Shown piece by piece: positions 46,801 through 56,929 of a stretch of DNA of 64,000 nt. The stretch is taken from assembly GCF_037975245.1 (NCBI RefSeq), contig NC_092578.1:9650359-9714358 (forward strand), in the 5' to 3' direction. Source of the stretch: Apostichopus japonicus (taxonomy: Eukaryota; Echinodermata; Holothuroidea; Aspidochirotida; Stichopodidae). The translations under genes and the position numbers were made by a program. The notes below the pieces were generated by a model. That model searched no databases. It saw nothing but the letters and a program-made list of their open reading frames with translations, and had not been told where the DNA came from. Position 1 is the stretch's first letter. The number at the start of each line of letters is the position of its first letter.

Positions 46801-49800
46801 GAGGGGGTATCCCACTCTGGAATTTTTTGGCATTTCCAGGTGGCCTCAGATGCAATTTGGTGTAATATAGCACACTTCAACCCACCCACTACATTTTGTA
46901 TATAATTTTGCATTTTCACCTTGCCTTAGATGCAATTTGGTGCTCCAAATGAGATTTATTTCTCATTTGGAAATGAAAAAGGGGTTTTCTGACTTGCGAA
47001 GCGGGGGGGGGGGGGGGCGGAATGATACTTCCGCCCCTCCATATTTTTTACTGGGGGTGGCGCCCCCAGCCCCCCCCCCCCCGGTTCCTACGCCCTTGAT
47101 CCATAATACATCAAAGCTAACATTTCATAGAAAGGCAAAAGTCGTGATTGGTTTCCTTATAGAATTATGAAGCCCTTCAACATTTTCACTATCTAATATT
47201 GTGTAGTTGACTTAAGCTAACAACGGGAAATAAACAACTTACAATCCAGCCGCCCTGGTCGGTAGTCATGTCACAGAAGACTGGTACGGGTGCTTCAAGC
47301 GGTTCAACAATGATACCGTAAGTACCACTAGTGGTGTATCCAGCATCCAGTATGTCCTTACAGGTTTTGAACACAACTGGCTCTGGAGCAAGGGTAGGCG
47401 TTTTTATCGTGGTGACTTCGGGGACGGCAGCAGCCTCGGTTGGGAGGGGCAGACCATTTGTGATGGCGTATGTCCTCAGTTTGGTGATCAGGGTAGCTAT
47501 TTTCGCTTTCGTCTCTCTGATATCCGCAAGAACATTGTTGGGAAGCTCACATTCAACCTAAATGCGTAAATAAAGAACAATTAGGAGATGAAATACTACC
47601 GATCCTGGTAGGTGGTGAAGAGTTGATGTTTACTTCTCACTTTTGGATTTAAATCCTTCGAATATCGTTTCCACACATTACTGCCCACGATAATAATTTC
47701 TCACTACTTCCTGCCCCCTATCAGTCCATGCTCTGACCACATTTACTACATTAAGAGATAGCCTATCAGTGCAAGTCATCGGTTTAAGGCATATTCGTGT
47801 GTCAGAAATTGAAGGGAGAAGCAAACCCAGTTCACTAACATGATTCATCTTCAAATTATAATGTTAAAGGTATGTAACTCTCAAAACTGCAGCTAAGAAA
47901 AGACGTTGTCCTGTTGAGGAGCTATCTTATCTTAATGTCAAATCTGAGGTCTATCGTGGTTTAGCTCTATGACTGGATTAGCTCTATGTCATATAGAGCC
48001 ACTGGGATCTTCACGTCTGAGGACTAATATGGTTTAGCTCTATGTCATAGAGCCACTAGAATATATTTGAACAGGTTACTTCCTGTTTTTACTTTCATAT
48101 TTTCAAGGAATTCTGTTACCCGTATTGTCACTGAAACCAATGATATCATTATGGATAACGTTAAGCAGTATGATACATACAACACGTTACAAAACTCACA
48201 TCGACTTCAGATAAAGGCAACAATTCAATTAAACCCACCACGTATTTACTACCTGCCTTAGAGCAATGGTCAAGTCGTGTTAATCAATGGCCTTTTGGTA
48301 TTAAGAACGAAGATAAAAAGTAATTCAATGGTAACTTTTGAAATAATTTAAAAAAAAAAAAAAATTGCAGAGGCTCAAACTCCACGTCAACCGTCACCCC
48401 AGCCTTCGCCACCCATAAAAAGTAAAGTCAGTCACCTACATCATGGTACAGGGCTATGTCAATGTACTAGAAAAATCTATATTTCCAATGAAGATAAATA
48501 TTGAAGCCAGTTATCAAAACAGTATTGACCAGAATGGGAGATGGGATGCGATATGGGGTGGGTGAGGGGATGGGTGAGGGGATGGGTGAGGGGATGGGTG
48601 AGGTATGGGTGAGGGGATGGGTGAGGGGATGGGAGAGGGGATGGGTGAGGGGATGGTGAGGGGATGGGAGAGGGGATGGGTGAGGGGATGGGTGAGGGGA
48701 TGGGTGAGGGGATGGGTGAGGGGATGGGTGAGGTATGGGTGAGGGGATGGGTGAGGGGATGGGTGAGGGGATGGGTGAGGGGATGGGTGAGGGGATGGGA
48801 GAGGGGATGGGTGAGGGGATGGTGAGGGGATGGGAGAGGGGATGGGAGAGGGGATGGGTGAGGGGATGGGAGAGGGGATGGAAGATGGGAGAAGATAGTT
48901 ATCGGTAACAGATTTGTCAGCCCTCATATCCGTAAACGGTAACCTTAACTAAACGAGTCTGACAAAAATATAACCAAGGCAAAGTGTTCATGATGAAAAA
49001 GACAATGTGTTGTTTTTATTATATCCTGGAGACCTGCCAGTAGATATCAAGGTCATCGGTATTTCTCTCAAATATATTGAAAATTTAAAAATAACATTCA
49101 TGTTCAAACTAACATTGTACTATACCTAGCACCCTCAAAATATCTTTCCACTCTGAAAATGTTTATTTGCCTATAACACTTCGCAGCATCTATAACTGAC
49201 CACCAAGAAACCACATATGAAAACTGCTAACCATCTAACCAGTTTAAGCGTGCTCAAATATGGGCGCCAAAACTGATAATTCTTATTTGCAAAATGAACT
49301 AATAATTCGTTATAACCGCCGGTTTCTGAAATGATGGATCCGATCTGGTACTGTGCATGCTCGACAATCAAATAAAGACAATTGAATGTGAGTGCATGTA
49401 AAATAGTCCTGTCGCGTATTTACAATCGTATAGAGTGGTGCAATATAACGTTGCTTTCGTGCCATCGAAAACAAAGGTACGCAATGGGCGCATCAGACAT
49501 AGGGCTACCCCAAGTTATCTTCTTTTTTTTAAATCCTACAACTACAGTAGATTAACTTTCGCGTAAAGCTCTTAGCCTTCAATGATGTTTCGAAGACTTC
49601 ATGAATGCAAACTTTAAATTACAAGCATGAATGACGACATTAAATTTGAAACTCTTTTTGCTTTGGGAGTTTGGCAGTACAATATTCAGTATGAGTGATA
49701 ACGCAAGAGTGACCATTAATGAACTTTCTAGTGCACTTGAATGTAATGTTGAGGACTGTAAAGTACCATTAGTTTATTCTTCAAAATTGCTGACGGTTTT

Positions 49801-51404
49801 GGATTCACCATTTGTTAGTGCATTCCTGCAAGCGGATCTGAGGCCCCAATATCAGGAGTGTCTAAATGTGGGTATAATATCTCAGTAAGAAAATGCCTTG
49901 ACGTTAGTCTCGCGGTGCCGATCCTCCTCCGTTCAGAATAATATGCCCCCCCCCCTCTCTGCCCCTTCATGTGTGCAATTGACATGTATGTGCAAAATCT
50001 TCACAAGTTGCCGGGCTAGAATGATTGTATCCCTCCTTAGAATGGTACTTATCCGTTTAACTGCTGGTGCCCTCCCACCCAAACCTTCGACCACAATGAA
50101 AACTTCCTGCCTGTATGTATACTTAAAGGTTAAAATTATAGCTGATTGTTGATGATAGAACTATGATAATGGTGTGACTTCAAATGTCTAGTAAAGTTTC
50201 TTGCGGAGTACTGTCAGCCTTACACGAATTACAGTTCTGGGATGAGTGGGGCCTTCCTTATTTTAAGAAACATAGCTACGATGACATTCAGTCACATGTA
50301 AAAAATCATTTCCTTCTCGCTCAAACAAACAGGCTAAGATCTAACTTTGCAAATACAAATGAGAGTTTCTGAGATATTGGCAGCATTGTTACCAAATCTC
50401 GTCATACATTTGACAAAAGTTGACCCTGAAGGGTCACAGTGAATTGAAATAACATAGACCCCTCCGGAGTTGAAAAACTGAATTAACCCTTTCACCTATT
50501 GGAGAAATCTACCCAACTCATGAATCAGTAACCATGCATACGAAAATAAAACATGAAATTGAAAACCTCGTTGTGCCAACATTCACGCATACCGCATGAG
50601 AGTTGGTGCTTAAACTTCAAACAATGCTAGTATTCTAAGGTAATTTAGAATTAAATTATTAACATTCAACACAACGCAAGCTTTGGTTAACTTAACGTTG
50701 GGGCCAATACCACAGCCAAGTCTTTTTGTATCATCCAACAAACACCCGGTACTCTGTGAACTTCTGTATCTAAGTCACTCCCCCCCCCCCCCAATCCTCC
50801 CATGTGGCTATCCGACCCAGTTCCTATTGTAACTAATAGGCACAACGCCCCCCCCCCCCCACCCGGGCTTCATTCTCCTCTCGTGCTCGAGTAGTATACT
50901 TCTATACCAAATTTCGAGAAATTTAGAAGACCATAAACGAAAGAAGGATAAGAACGCTATAGAAGAAATCTCATGACGATATATACCCGAATGATCTTAC
51001 AAGTATTGTTGTTCACGTTCGTCCAAGTGATCGTTGTTTTAATCTACCATAACTTAAACTTTACCCTCATCAATCATTCGAAGATCAACGATAAACATAT
51101 AGCCAATACCTATCGGTAACAATAATAATTATAATGCAGAGACAATCATGGTTTGGGTCAAAGGGAGTTAATCTCATGAACCGATGGAATCAAATACGTA
51201 GGTCATGTGACGCTGATGAAAGATCAAAACCAATATTTCATACGACGAGAAATATAATTTCCCACTTTCACGATGTGTTGAAACAAATCGTAATATATGT
51301 ACAATAATATCGAGGAAAAAATTCAAGTAACTTACCGGAGGGGTTGGTTGAGCGTAAACACAGCCAAAGAAGGCGACAACTAGTAAAATAAAGAATCGTG
51401 CCAT
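43852..51404 (-). CDS. Secreted fibrinogen-related protein, complete, 4 exons, 307 aa
   Basis: Exons 51336-51404, 47243-47557, 44509-44773 and 43852-44126 (TAG 43852-43854), all GT-AG, phases 0, 0, 1; 924 bp joined. Residues 1-18 ([18 protein letters not shown]) are a signal peptide. Residues 24-88 form a short helical then Pro/Thr-rich spacer with one Cys (26). From Cys89 a full fibrinogen C-terminal domain follows: [68 protein letters not shown] (Asp232 and Asp234 at the calcium-site position), [29 protein letters not shown]. Cysteines 89/118 and 243/256 match the two conserved disulphides. This family binds sugar or acetyl groups on microbes or acts as lectin; size and layout match sea-cucumber fibrinogen-like proteins. 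The ATG at 51404 was chosen because it directly precedes the signal core. Introns carry MITEs and a minisatellite. Confidence 0.95.
45031..45395. mobile_element. hAT MITE in intron 2 (CAAGGGCGTAGGAACC family, forward)
   Basis: Perfect TSD CCAAAAGT (45023-45030, 45396-45403). Unequal termini: CAAGGGCGTAGGAA and, inverted, CAGTGGCGTAGGAA. Contains GGCGCCAGCCCCCCC and GGGGAGGGGGACACCCCC palindromes. 365 bp, non-coding. Confidence 0.92.
45839..46695. repeat. Inverted-repeat element related to the satellite-bearing family
   Basis: Begins TTTGGTTTCCTTG, ends CAAGGAACCAAAA. Starts inside with ACAAGAGCCCAATGGGC; the interior has GGGCCC/AAATGGGCC-type text. A right-end tract, GGCAAGCCAGTGTCACAGAC, then CA repeats, parallels that of the elements at 18128 and 20997. 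It lies in intron 2 of the fibrinogen-related gene. Confidence 0.55.
46729..47098. mobile_element. hAT MITE in intron 2, reverse orientation
   Basis: Perfect TSD ATCCATAA (46721-46728, 47099-47106). It is the same family as 45031-45395 but inverted, so the two form arms of a roughly 2-kb hairpin in the intron 2 transcript. G and C runs at 47003-47016 and 47071-47082. Confidence 0.92.
48537..48893. repeat. 12-bp minisatellite in intron 1
   Basis: About 29 units of GGGGATGGGTGA, with variants GGTATGGGTGA and GGGATGGGAGA. The variants occur twice in the same order, which suggests duplication of a block. The plus strand is G-rich with closely spaced G runs. The gene is on the minus strand, so its pre-mRNA is C-rich here. 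Confidence 0.95.
49000..51335. other. Remainder of intron 1 of the fibrinogen-related gene
   Basis: No exon or delimited element seen. C runs at 49948-49957, 50781-50791 and 50850-50860. Confidence 0.45.
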
Positions 51405-51506
51405 GATGACCACTGCTGATCCTATCGAAAATTCTGTCGTGTGGAGAAGCTGATCACAATGAAGAAAAATGTCGTTGGGAATGTTCTCACTAAGGCGTTG
51501 TCACAC

Positions 51507-51515
51507 TATATATAT
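51507..51515 (-). promoter_or_regulatory. Candidate TATA box of the fibrinogen-related gene
   Basis: TATATATA on the minus strand, about 103 bases before the ATG at 51404. Position fits a core promoter with a 5' UTR of about 70 bases (inference). Confidence 0.45.
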
Positions 51516-52351
51516 GGCATGTCACAGATACTGTTTCCCCAGGTACGCGTTTGTTTTTCTTTTCGTGTCATGAATCAAACTCATGGAAACAACACTGGGA
51601 CGGCTGTGGTGGTGATGATGCACCTGTTGGAATCGCCTATTTTAACTTACAGGGGTGTAGTTTTCAAGTCTTTTCTCCAAAGTACTGTATGTAGCGTTGA
51701 ATGGACCGGGGAACATCACCAGACAGACTGGTTGACCCTGAAAATCTCTGATTGAAATGATTCGGGAACTAGGTCCTTAGTAGATGTTCCAGACACCACA
51801 ACTTAGTCTAGTAATAGGCTCTCTCAAATAATATGAAAGCATTTCTAAGCTATATATTTCAGACGCTCCGGCCCCCTTCTCGGCGGCCCCTCTCACCTGA
51901 AGTTCGTGACTTACAGTCATGCAATTTTTTTTGGCATCGATTATCATAGAAATGCTGGGGTGCATGCACTTCTGGGGGTGAGAGCCTGGGGTCGATGAGT
52001 GCGAAGCTATATGCAACAAACTAGCGCAAAGCGTTCATCGTCAGCTGGTAATAGGGTGCAAAAGACTTTTTCTTCTCATTGCTAAAGGTACGAGAAGTGA
52101 AAAAAGGTAAGGCGGTGTTCTAGACCACATGTTCATCCCTTTGTTTGGTCGTTCGTTTAATTTGAAGTGAAATAGTCTACAAACCGTGCGTGAAATAGCA
52201 ATGTTTCAAGCAAGATCATCAACACTACACAATATAAAAATTTACAAGTAGTTATTAGCACATAACACTGCAGGTAGACCTTATTATAGACGTAATTAAT
52301 AACCTAAATTTGCCTCCGAATTCACCATTTCATGTCTGTACATGTGATTTT
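51516..52351. other. Upstream region of the fibrinogen-related gene
   Basis: No gene or repeat recognised between the TATA-like site and the composite transposon at 52352. Confidence 0.4.
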
Positions 52352-52839
52352 CAGGGGCGGATCCAGGGGGGCCGACCCGGCCCCGGCCCCCCCCCCCTTT
52401 TTGGAAATCAGTTGCGTTTTTTTTTATGTGGTAGTACTTCAAATTCCTAATAGGCATAACTTGGTGAAAGAAAAGCCTAATATATATCCAGCTGCTCTTA
52501 CCTGAAACGCGATCGTTTTTATTCCAAATTTGAAACTAAGGCAATTATCAGGCCTACGCGACATCACGTATTAATTAGATACGGCTCATTACTATAGTAC
52601 TGACTATTACTGTCAGGGAAAATCAATGCACAGTTAGCAAGTATATCATAATTATCTGAATGAAAGGGGTGTAGGCGGTTTTACACTATCTAACGCAACG
52701 TAGTCGCCAAGAACCTGAAGTATTTTTAAGGGAGGGCCCGAGGAACATGAACTTATAGCATGCTCCTCGTGGTGAAACATAATTGCACCTATTAGGTGAA
52801 TTGAGTGTACTGTTAATAGTAGGAGAGACTAGTGTAGGT

Positions 52840-52905
52840 TCTTATGACCAACTAGACCGGTTTCTGCTCTCAAACTTTATAGGAGGAGCTTCATCAGTAG
52901 TAGCC
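52840..52905 (-). ncRNA. Hammerhead-like motif, copy 2
   Basis: Same motif as at 2135-2205: CTGATGA (52897-52891) and GAAA (52864-52861). The possible stem II is better here (GCTC/GAGC), though the closing A-A mismatch remains. Confidence 0.45.
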
Positions 52906-52981
52906 TTTGAATATTTTATATTCGGCCTGGGCGTCTAGTTCTCAAAATGCATCTATTTTCTGTGCACGAGTTTTTATGGAC

Positions 52982-54150
52982 TCATAGTGCAGCTATAAGA
53001 GCATCTAAAAGAGCTTCGTGTGAACCTTGAGAGTCAGCTGATTCGTTAGTATGAAACCTTGAGTTTACTAGTAAACCTTTGAGATTTTGGGCCCTTTTGT
53101 ATGCTAGAATCGGTTCTTTTGGAAACAGTTTGGATAATTCCGCGTGCAGGGGCGTAGCGAGCGGGGGGGGGGGGGGTGTGGGGGGTGTCACATCCCCCAA
53201 TAATTTGGTCGCTGTCGGCAAATTTTGGGTCTGTCGGCAAAAGGAGAAAGGTGAAGAGAGCGGAAGGGGAAGAAAGAAGGAAAGCTGAATAGAGAAAAGG
53301 AGAACGGGAGCTTCTTTATCGGTTATTTCGATTTTCCAGTTCTTCATCTGATAAACTCATTCACCAATCCAATCACCCGACGCCTGCAAGTTAAAAACCT
53401 CTCGGCAAATAACTGATAATGTCACGGCCGTCAGTATAGCTACTGTAGCCAGGCTCAGCTAGACGAGTGCCAGAATCGCCGGCAACTCAGTGAAAGAAAT
53501 GGAATTAAAGGCTTCCGTATAGGCCGCAGCCCATGAGTCGTGCTATCGTGTGACAACGTGTTGTTATTATCCTCTGTTCAGAATGACGTCATCGCAGATG
53601 TCATTCGTTCTCCGTGTAAGGACACGGCTCACGAATTGTACACAATTTTTAACGTTTCTCGCTTGTATATCAATGAATGTTGTTATTTCTCATTACCGGA
53701 AAGTTTTCTGAACATTTTCATCACGAAGTTTCACTATTTCAACGATCGGTGAAAGAGAAAACATAGTTCGATAATTGGTCCCAATTAATTCTTCTTCTGC
53801 CGACTGCCATAAAAATAATATCGAAATGGAAATTCTACGGTGCCAAATTTGACTTAAAATATGCACCAGATTGCATCTAAGGACGTTTCAAAACTAAAAA
53901 TTTTCCAAAGGGGAGGGGGACACCCCCTCCCCTTAGACCCCTCCCCCATTTCAGTCACCACTTCCAGATCCGTCGGCAAATCAAATCCTCCACACCCCCA
54001 ACAAAAAAACCTTTGCTACGCCCCTGTCCGCGTGTTGCGAGATTAAGTGCCAATGTTTCAAAAGTACATTTTTCAAATGCGTGGTTTTGATATGGGGTGT
54101 ATAGGTAAGCTTGAACACCATTGGTGGTTCCTTTTGTTTAGGTTTGGTAG
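52982..54150 (-). pseudogene. Penelope-like element C-terminal part, copy 2
   Basis: On the minus strand from 54150: EPPMVFKLTYTPHIKTTHLK, LLKHWHLISQHA, then the nested hAT 53147-54026, then ELSKLFPKEPILAYKRAQNL, KGLLVNSRF, ALIAAL and a stop at 52982-52984. The RT core is absent. The shared early stop and missing endonuclease match copy 1. Confidence 0.68.
53147..54026. mobile_element. Nested hAT MITE inside the Penelope frame (copy 2)
   Basis: TSD TCCGCGTG (53139-53146, 54027-54034), identical in sequence and place to that of 2446-3331. It contains a small repeat absent from copy 1 (a second TCGGCAAA block near 53215-53236) and lacks bases in the poly-C tract. Confidence 0.88.
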
Positions 54151-54254
54151 GTTTCCTGATCTTTTTTTTTCATATTGTCTGTCTCATCTTCATTGGAAAA
54201 TGAACATCCAATAAGCATTCTACCAATAGTTGCAGATACAAAACGAATTTAGCT

Positions 54255-54690
54255 TGAAATATCGAAGTCTTCGTTTTTCGATCTTCGTTTTCGAGATTTG
54301 CAGTATAGGCAAATCTCGAAAAGGAAGACCGAATAACGAAGACCTGCAATAATAATCATTTAAAACAGATACAATCGTCGAACCCTGACAAATAAAGTCA
54401 ATGGTGGCCTTAATTTTGAAAAAGCCGTAATAGATCACAGTTGTACGGATGCCCATAAGCTTTCATGCAATGATCCTTACCACGAACTACTAGTTTCATA
54501 ATCCCCACTTCCCGTCCCTAGGGCTGACACGGCCATTAAACCTTGTATGATCTACTCGGAGAGTTTCATGACCATTGTATCTGTTTTAAATGATTATTAT
54601 TGCAGGTTTTCGTTATTCGGTCTTCCTTTTCGAGATTTGCCTATATTGCGATTCTCGAAAACGAAGATCGAAAAACGAAGACATCTTTAT
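54255..54690. repeat. Inverted repeat with TTCG-rich arms
   Basis: Arms 54255-54385 and about 54570-54690 are reverse complements (CGAAGTCTTCGTTTTTCGAT, GCAAATCTCGAAAAGGAAGA, AATAATAATCATTTAAAACA). The spacer is about 185 bp. CTTCGTTTTAGA-type units continue to 54800. Present only in copy 2 of the composite. Confidence 0.75.
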
Positions 54691-55035
54691 TTGTTTTCGA
54701 TTTTTCCAGTCTTCTATCTTCGGTCTTCGTTTTAGATGTCTTTGTTTTAGAGATTTCACCAGTCTTCTGTCTTCGATCTTCGTTTTAGAGGTCTTCGTTT
54801 TAGACACACCCAAAAATATGTGCACAAAAAAGCGTATCTGCAACGTTTCTGGTTTTTCTAGTTTTTGGCGAAATGTTTCACCATTTTGCATCTAAGCACT
54901 CACAATTAACCAAAAATTTCCAAGGGGGAGGGGAACAACCCCTCCCCCTAGACCCCTCCCCCAGGACGCAGATCACTAAAGTGCTACCATCGGGATGTCG
55001 GCCCCCCATTTCTCAAAATCCTGGATCCGCCCCTG

Positions 55036-56367
55036 ATTTTGGACCACACCCATCCTATTGTTTCTTAAATCCTACTCACGCTCTTGAGTGTCCTCTCCCC
55101 CTTCGATAACATGTTGTTTCGGATCAGATGCAGTGTGGTGCTTTATTATACCCATCATTTGAACTGGGGTGGGCGGGGGAGGGAACGGGAGAGAAGACCG
55201 GAAGGTCCACCAATTAAGCGCTATATGGCCCTATAAGTTGGGGGGAGCGCAACCACATTTTTTGTACGCTTGTTTGCAGGAACATTTAATGTTTGCAATC
55301 TCCCAAATGGAATGAGATTTGCTACACTGTTTGGGAAGTTCAATCACAGTAATCTTTAACACGTTAACCAATGTTGATGGTTAAGTTTGTGTATCCTTTA
55401 ATTAACTACTTTTTCCTTCGTCTTCTTGGGTTTTTTTCTTCTTCTTGGTGCTAACGGTGGATAGGCAGAGACATAAAAGAAAGGGAGGGTAGCTCCGGAC
55501 TGAGCCGCTGAGGGTTGAAATGTAAGGGGTATCAGGGAAGGTCAATTTGGGGGCAGGGTCTACTCTTGCTCGATACACAAACAAGGTCAAATCCTCAGCC
55601 ATGTGATCAACATGGGTCTATGATCCGTCAGACATCCTTGAAGATCGCCATCGGGCACCTGGGGTTCATAAACATGAGCTAGTTCGATGGTTTCATTAAC
55701 GATTATAGCCTTTGTTCCCTCTGTTTATAGCTCCATGGTTTCCCTAAATTACCAAGGGTACAATCTCAGCCTTCGTATTTTTTATGTTCTGCGGTTCCCT
55801 GGTCAGATATCGGTAGCAGGTGGGAGACATTAACGAATTGCTCATGTTTCTGAAAGCTTTGTTCCCGATTCGGAGACAAACATGATATATTTTATCTTTC
55901 GGCCTGAAAACGTCAACTTCTGGCCGAGGTCACAGGGTGATTCGTCCTTCATTGAAACTTTACTTCGCTTGGATTGTCTAGGCTAGAAAGTAAAGCCGTC
56001 AGGGTCTCATGTATGACCTCAAGGAAATCGCATTATGCATTAGAATACTTTTATAACAACAAAAAGGATAGAAAAATGAAATTTTCAGAAAGTTTCTAAA
56101 TAACTAGAAAGACACAAACAGGAGTAAAAAAGCTTTTTATTTTTTTTTTTTAAATCTCGATGCTATGCAATGCTAAGATCCATTGTTAAGATCCAGCTTA
56201 ACAGTTAAGTTTTTTCCTTATAACAGCTGTAATGAACAGAAAAAGCTCTTGAAATTGACATGTTGTATATTTAACATTTATTATTAATAACGATTGTAAT
56301 AATAATTTAGAAGATGTCTCAGGGCGACGAAATATTGAGAACCGGATGGAGTCATAAACAATACTTG
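55036..56367. other. Gene-poor interval
   Basis: No exon or delimited element recognised; a TTCTTCTTGG microsatellite at 55418-55450. Confidence 0.4.
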
Positions 56368-56929
56368 CTGGCGTCGCCAAGGGGTGGCCTGGGGCCACGT
56401 GCCCTCACAAAAAAATCGTGTCCCTCCAGGTGACCCCCCCCCCAGATGCGATTTGTAGTGTTAACAAAAATACTTTTTGCAAAGGACGAAACGTATTATA
56501 TGTTCATCAGTAAAACTTCTTTGCACCGACCATCACAATGACCAGTTGTTATCTCACTAACAAGGTCACAGAGGCCCCGGCGTGAATTGTTACTACAACC
56601 CTGCATTAATTTCAATTTCAATTTTCAACACTCTTATTTAAAAACATTATCAACGCAAAAGGGTTAATTTCCTTGTTTTGTATAACTTTATTATCCGCTT
56701 CAATTAAAAACATAAATATCGGACAGACTAAGCACGAAAATTCTTGAACATAAAGTTACTTCAAGTTGCAAAGGACCCTTATATAATCAAAAATTGCTCA
56801 AAGAGGAGGGGCCCCCTCCCCTTATACCCCTCCCCAAGTCGGCATTCACAAATAAACATTGTGCCCCCCCTAATTAAATGCTGTGTCTTCCCTGTGCCCC
56901 CCGGATTGAAATGTCTGGCGACGCCACTG
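56368..56929. mobile_element. hAT-type element, CAGTGGCGTCGCC family
   Basis: Right terminus GGCGACGCCACTG; the left terminus is eroded (GCTGGCGTCGCCAAGG). Matches 35482-35740 in the left half. Near the right end is GGAGGGGCCCCCTCCCC, the recurrent palindrome. No TSD visible. Confidence 0.7.

Larger units (their letters stand above)
52352..55035. mobile_element. Composite hAT element carrying a Penelope-like element and a second hAT (copy 2)
   Basis: Termini CAGGGGCGGATCCAGG / CCTGGATCCGCCCCTG. The flanking direct repeat is only ATTTT (5 bp). It aligns with copy 1 (1659-4832) from the left end to about 54150 and again from 54811 to the right end, nearly identical. The region between, which holds the RT core in copy 1, is here an unrelated inverted repeat. 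Confidence 0.85.

Noticed and set aside
47331-47561. Plus-strand frame over fibrinogen exon 2
   Set aside because: Antisense shadow of the exon encoding [16 protein letters not shown].
48514-48927. 137-codon minus-strand open frame, proline/serine/histidine repeats
   Set aside because: It is only the translation of the 12-bp minisatellite; a repeat unit divisible by three stays open in all frames.
52352-55035. Full 8-bp TSD for composite copy 2
   Set aside because: GTGATTTT and ATTTTGGA do not match as octamers; only ATTTT is shared, so I claim 5 bp only.
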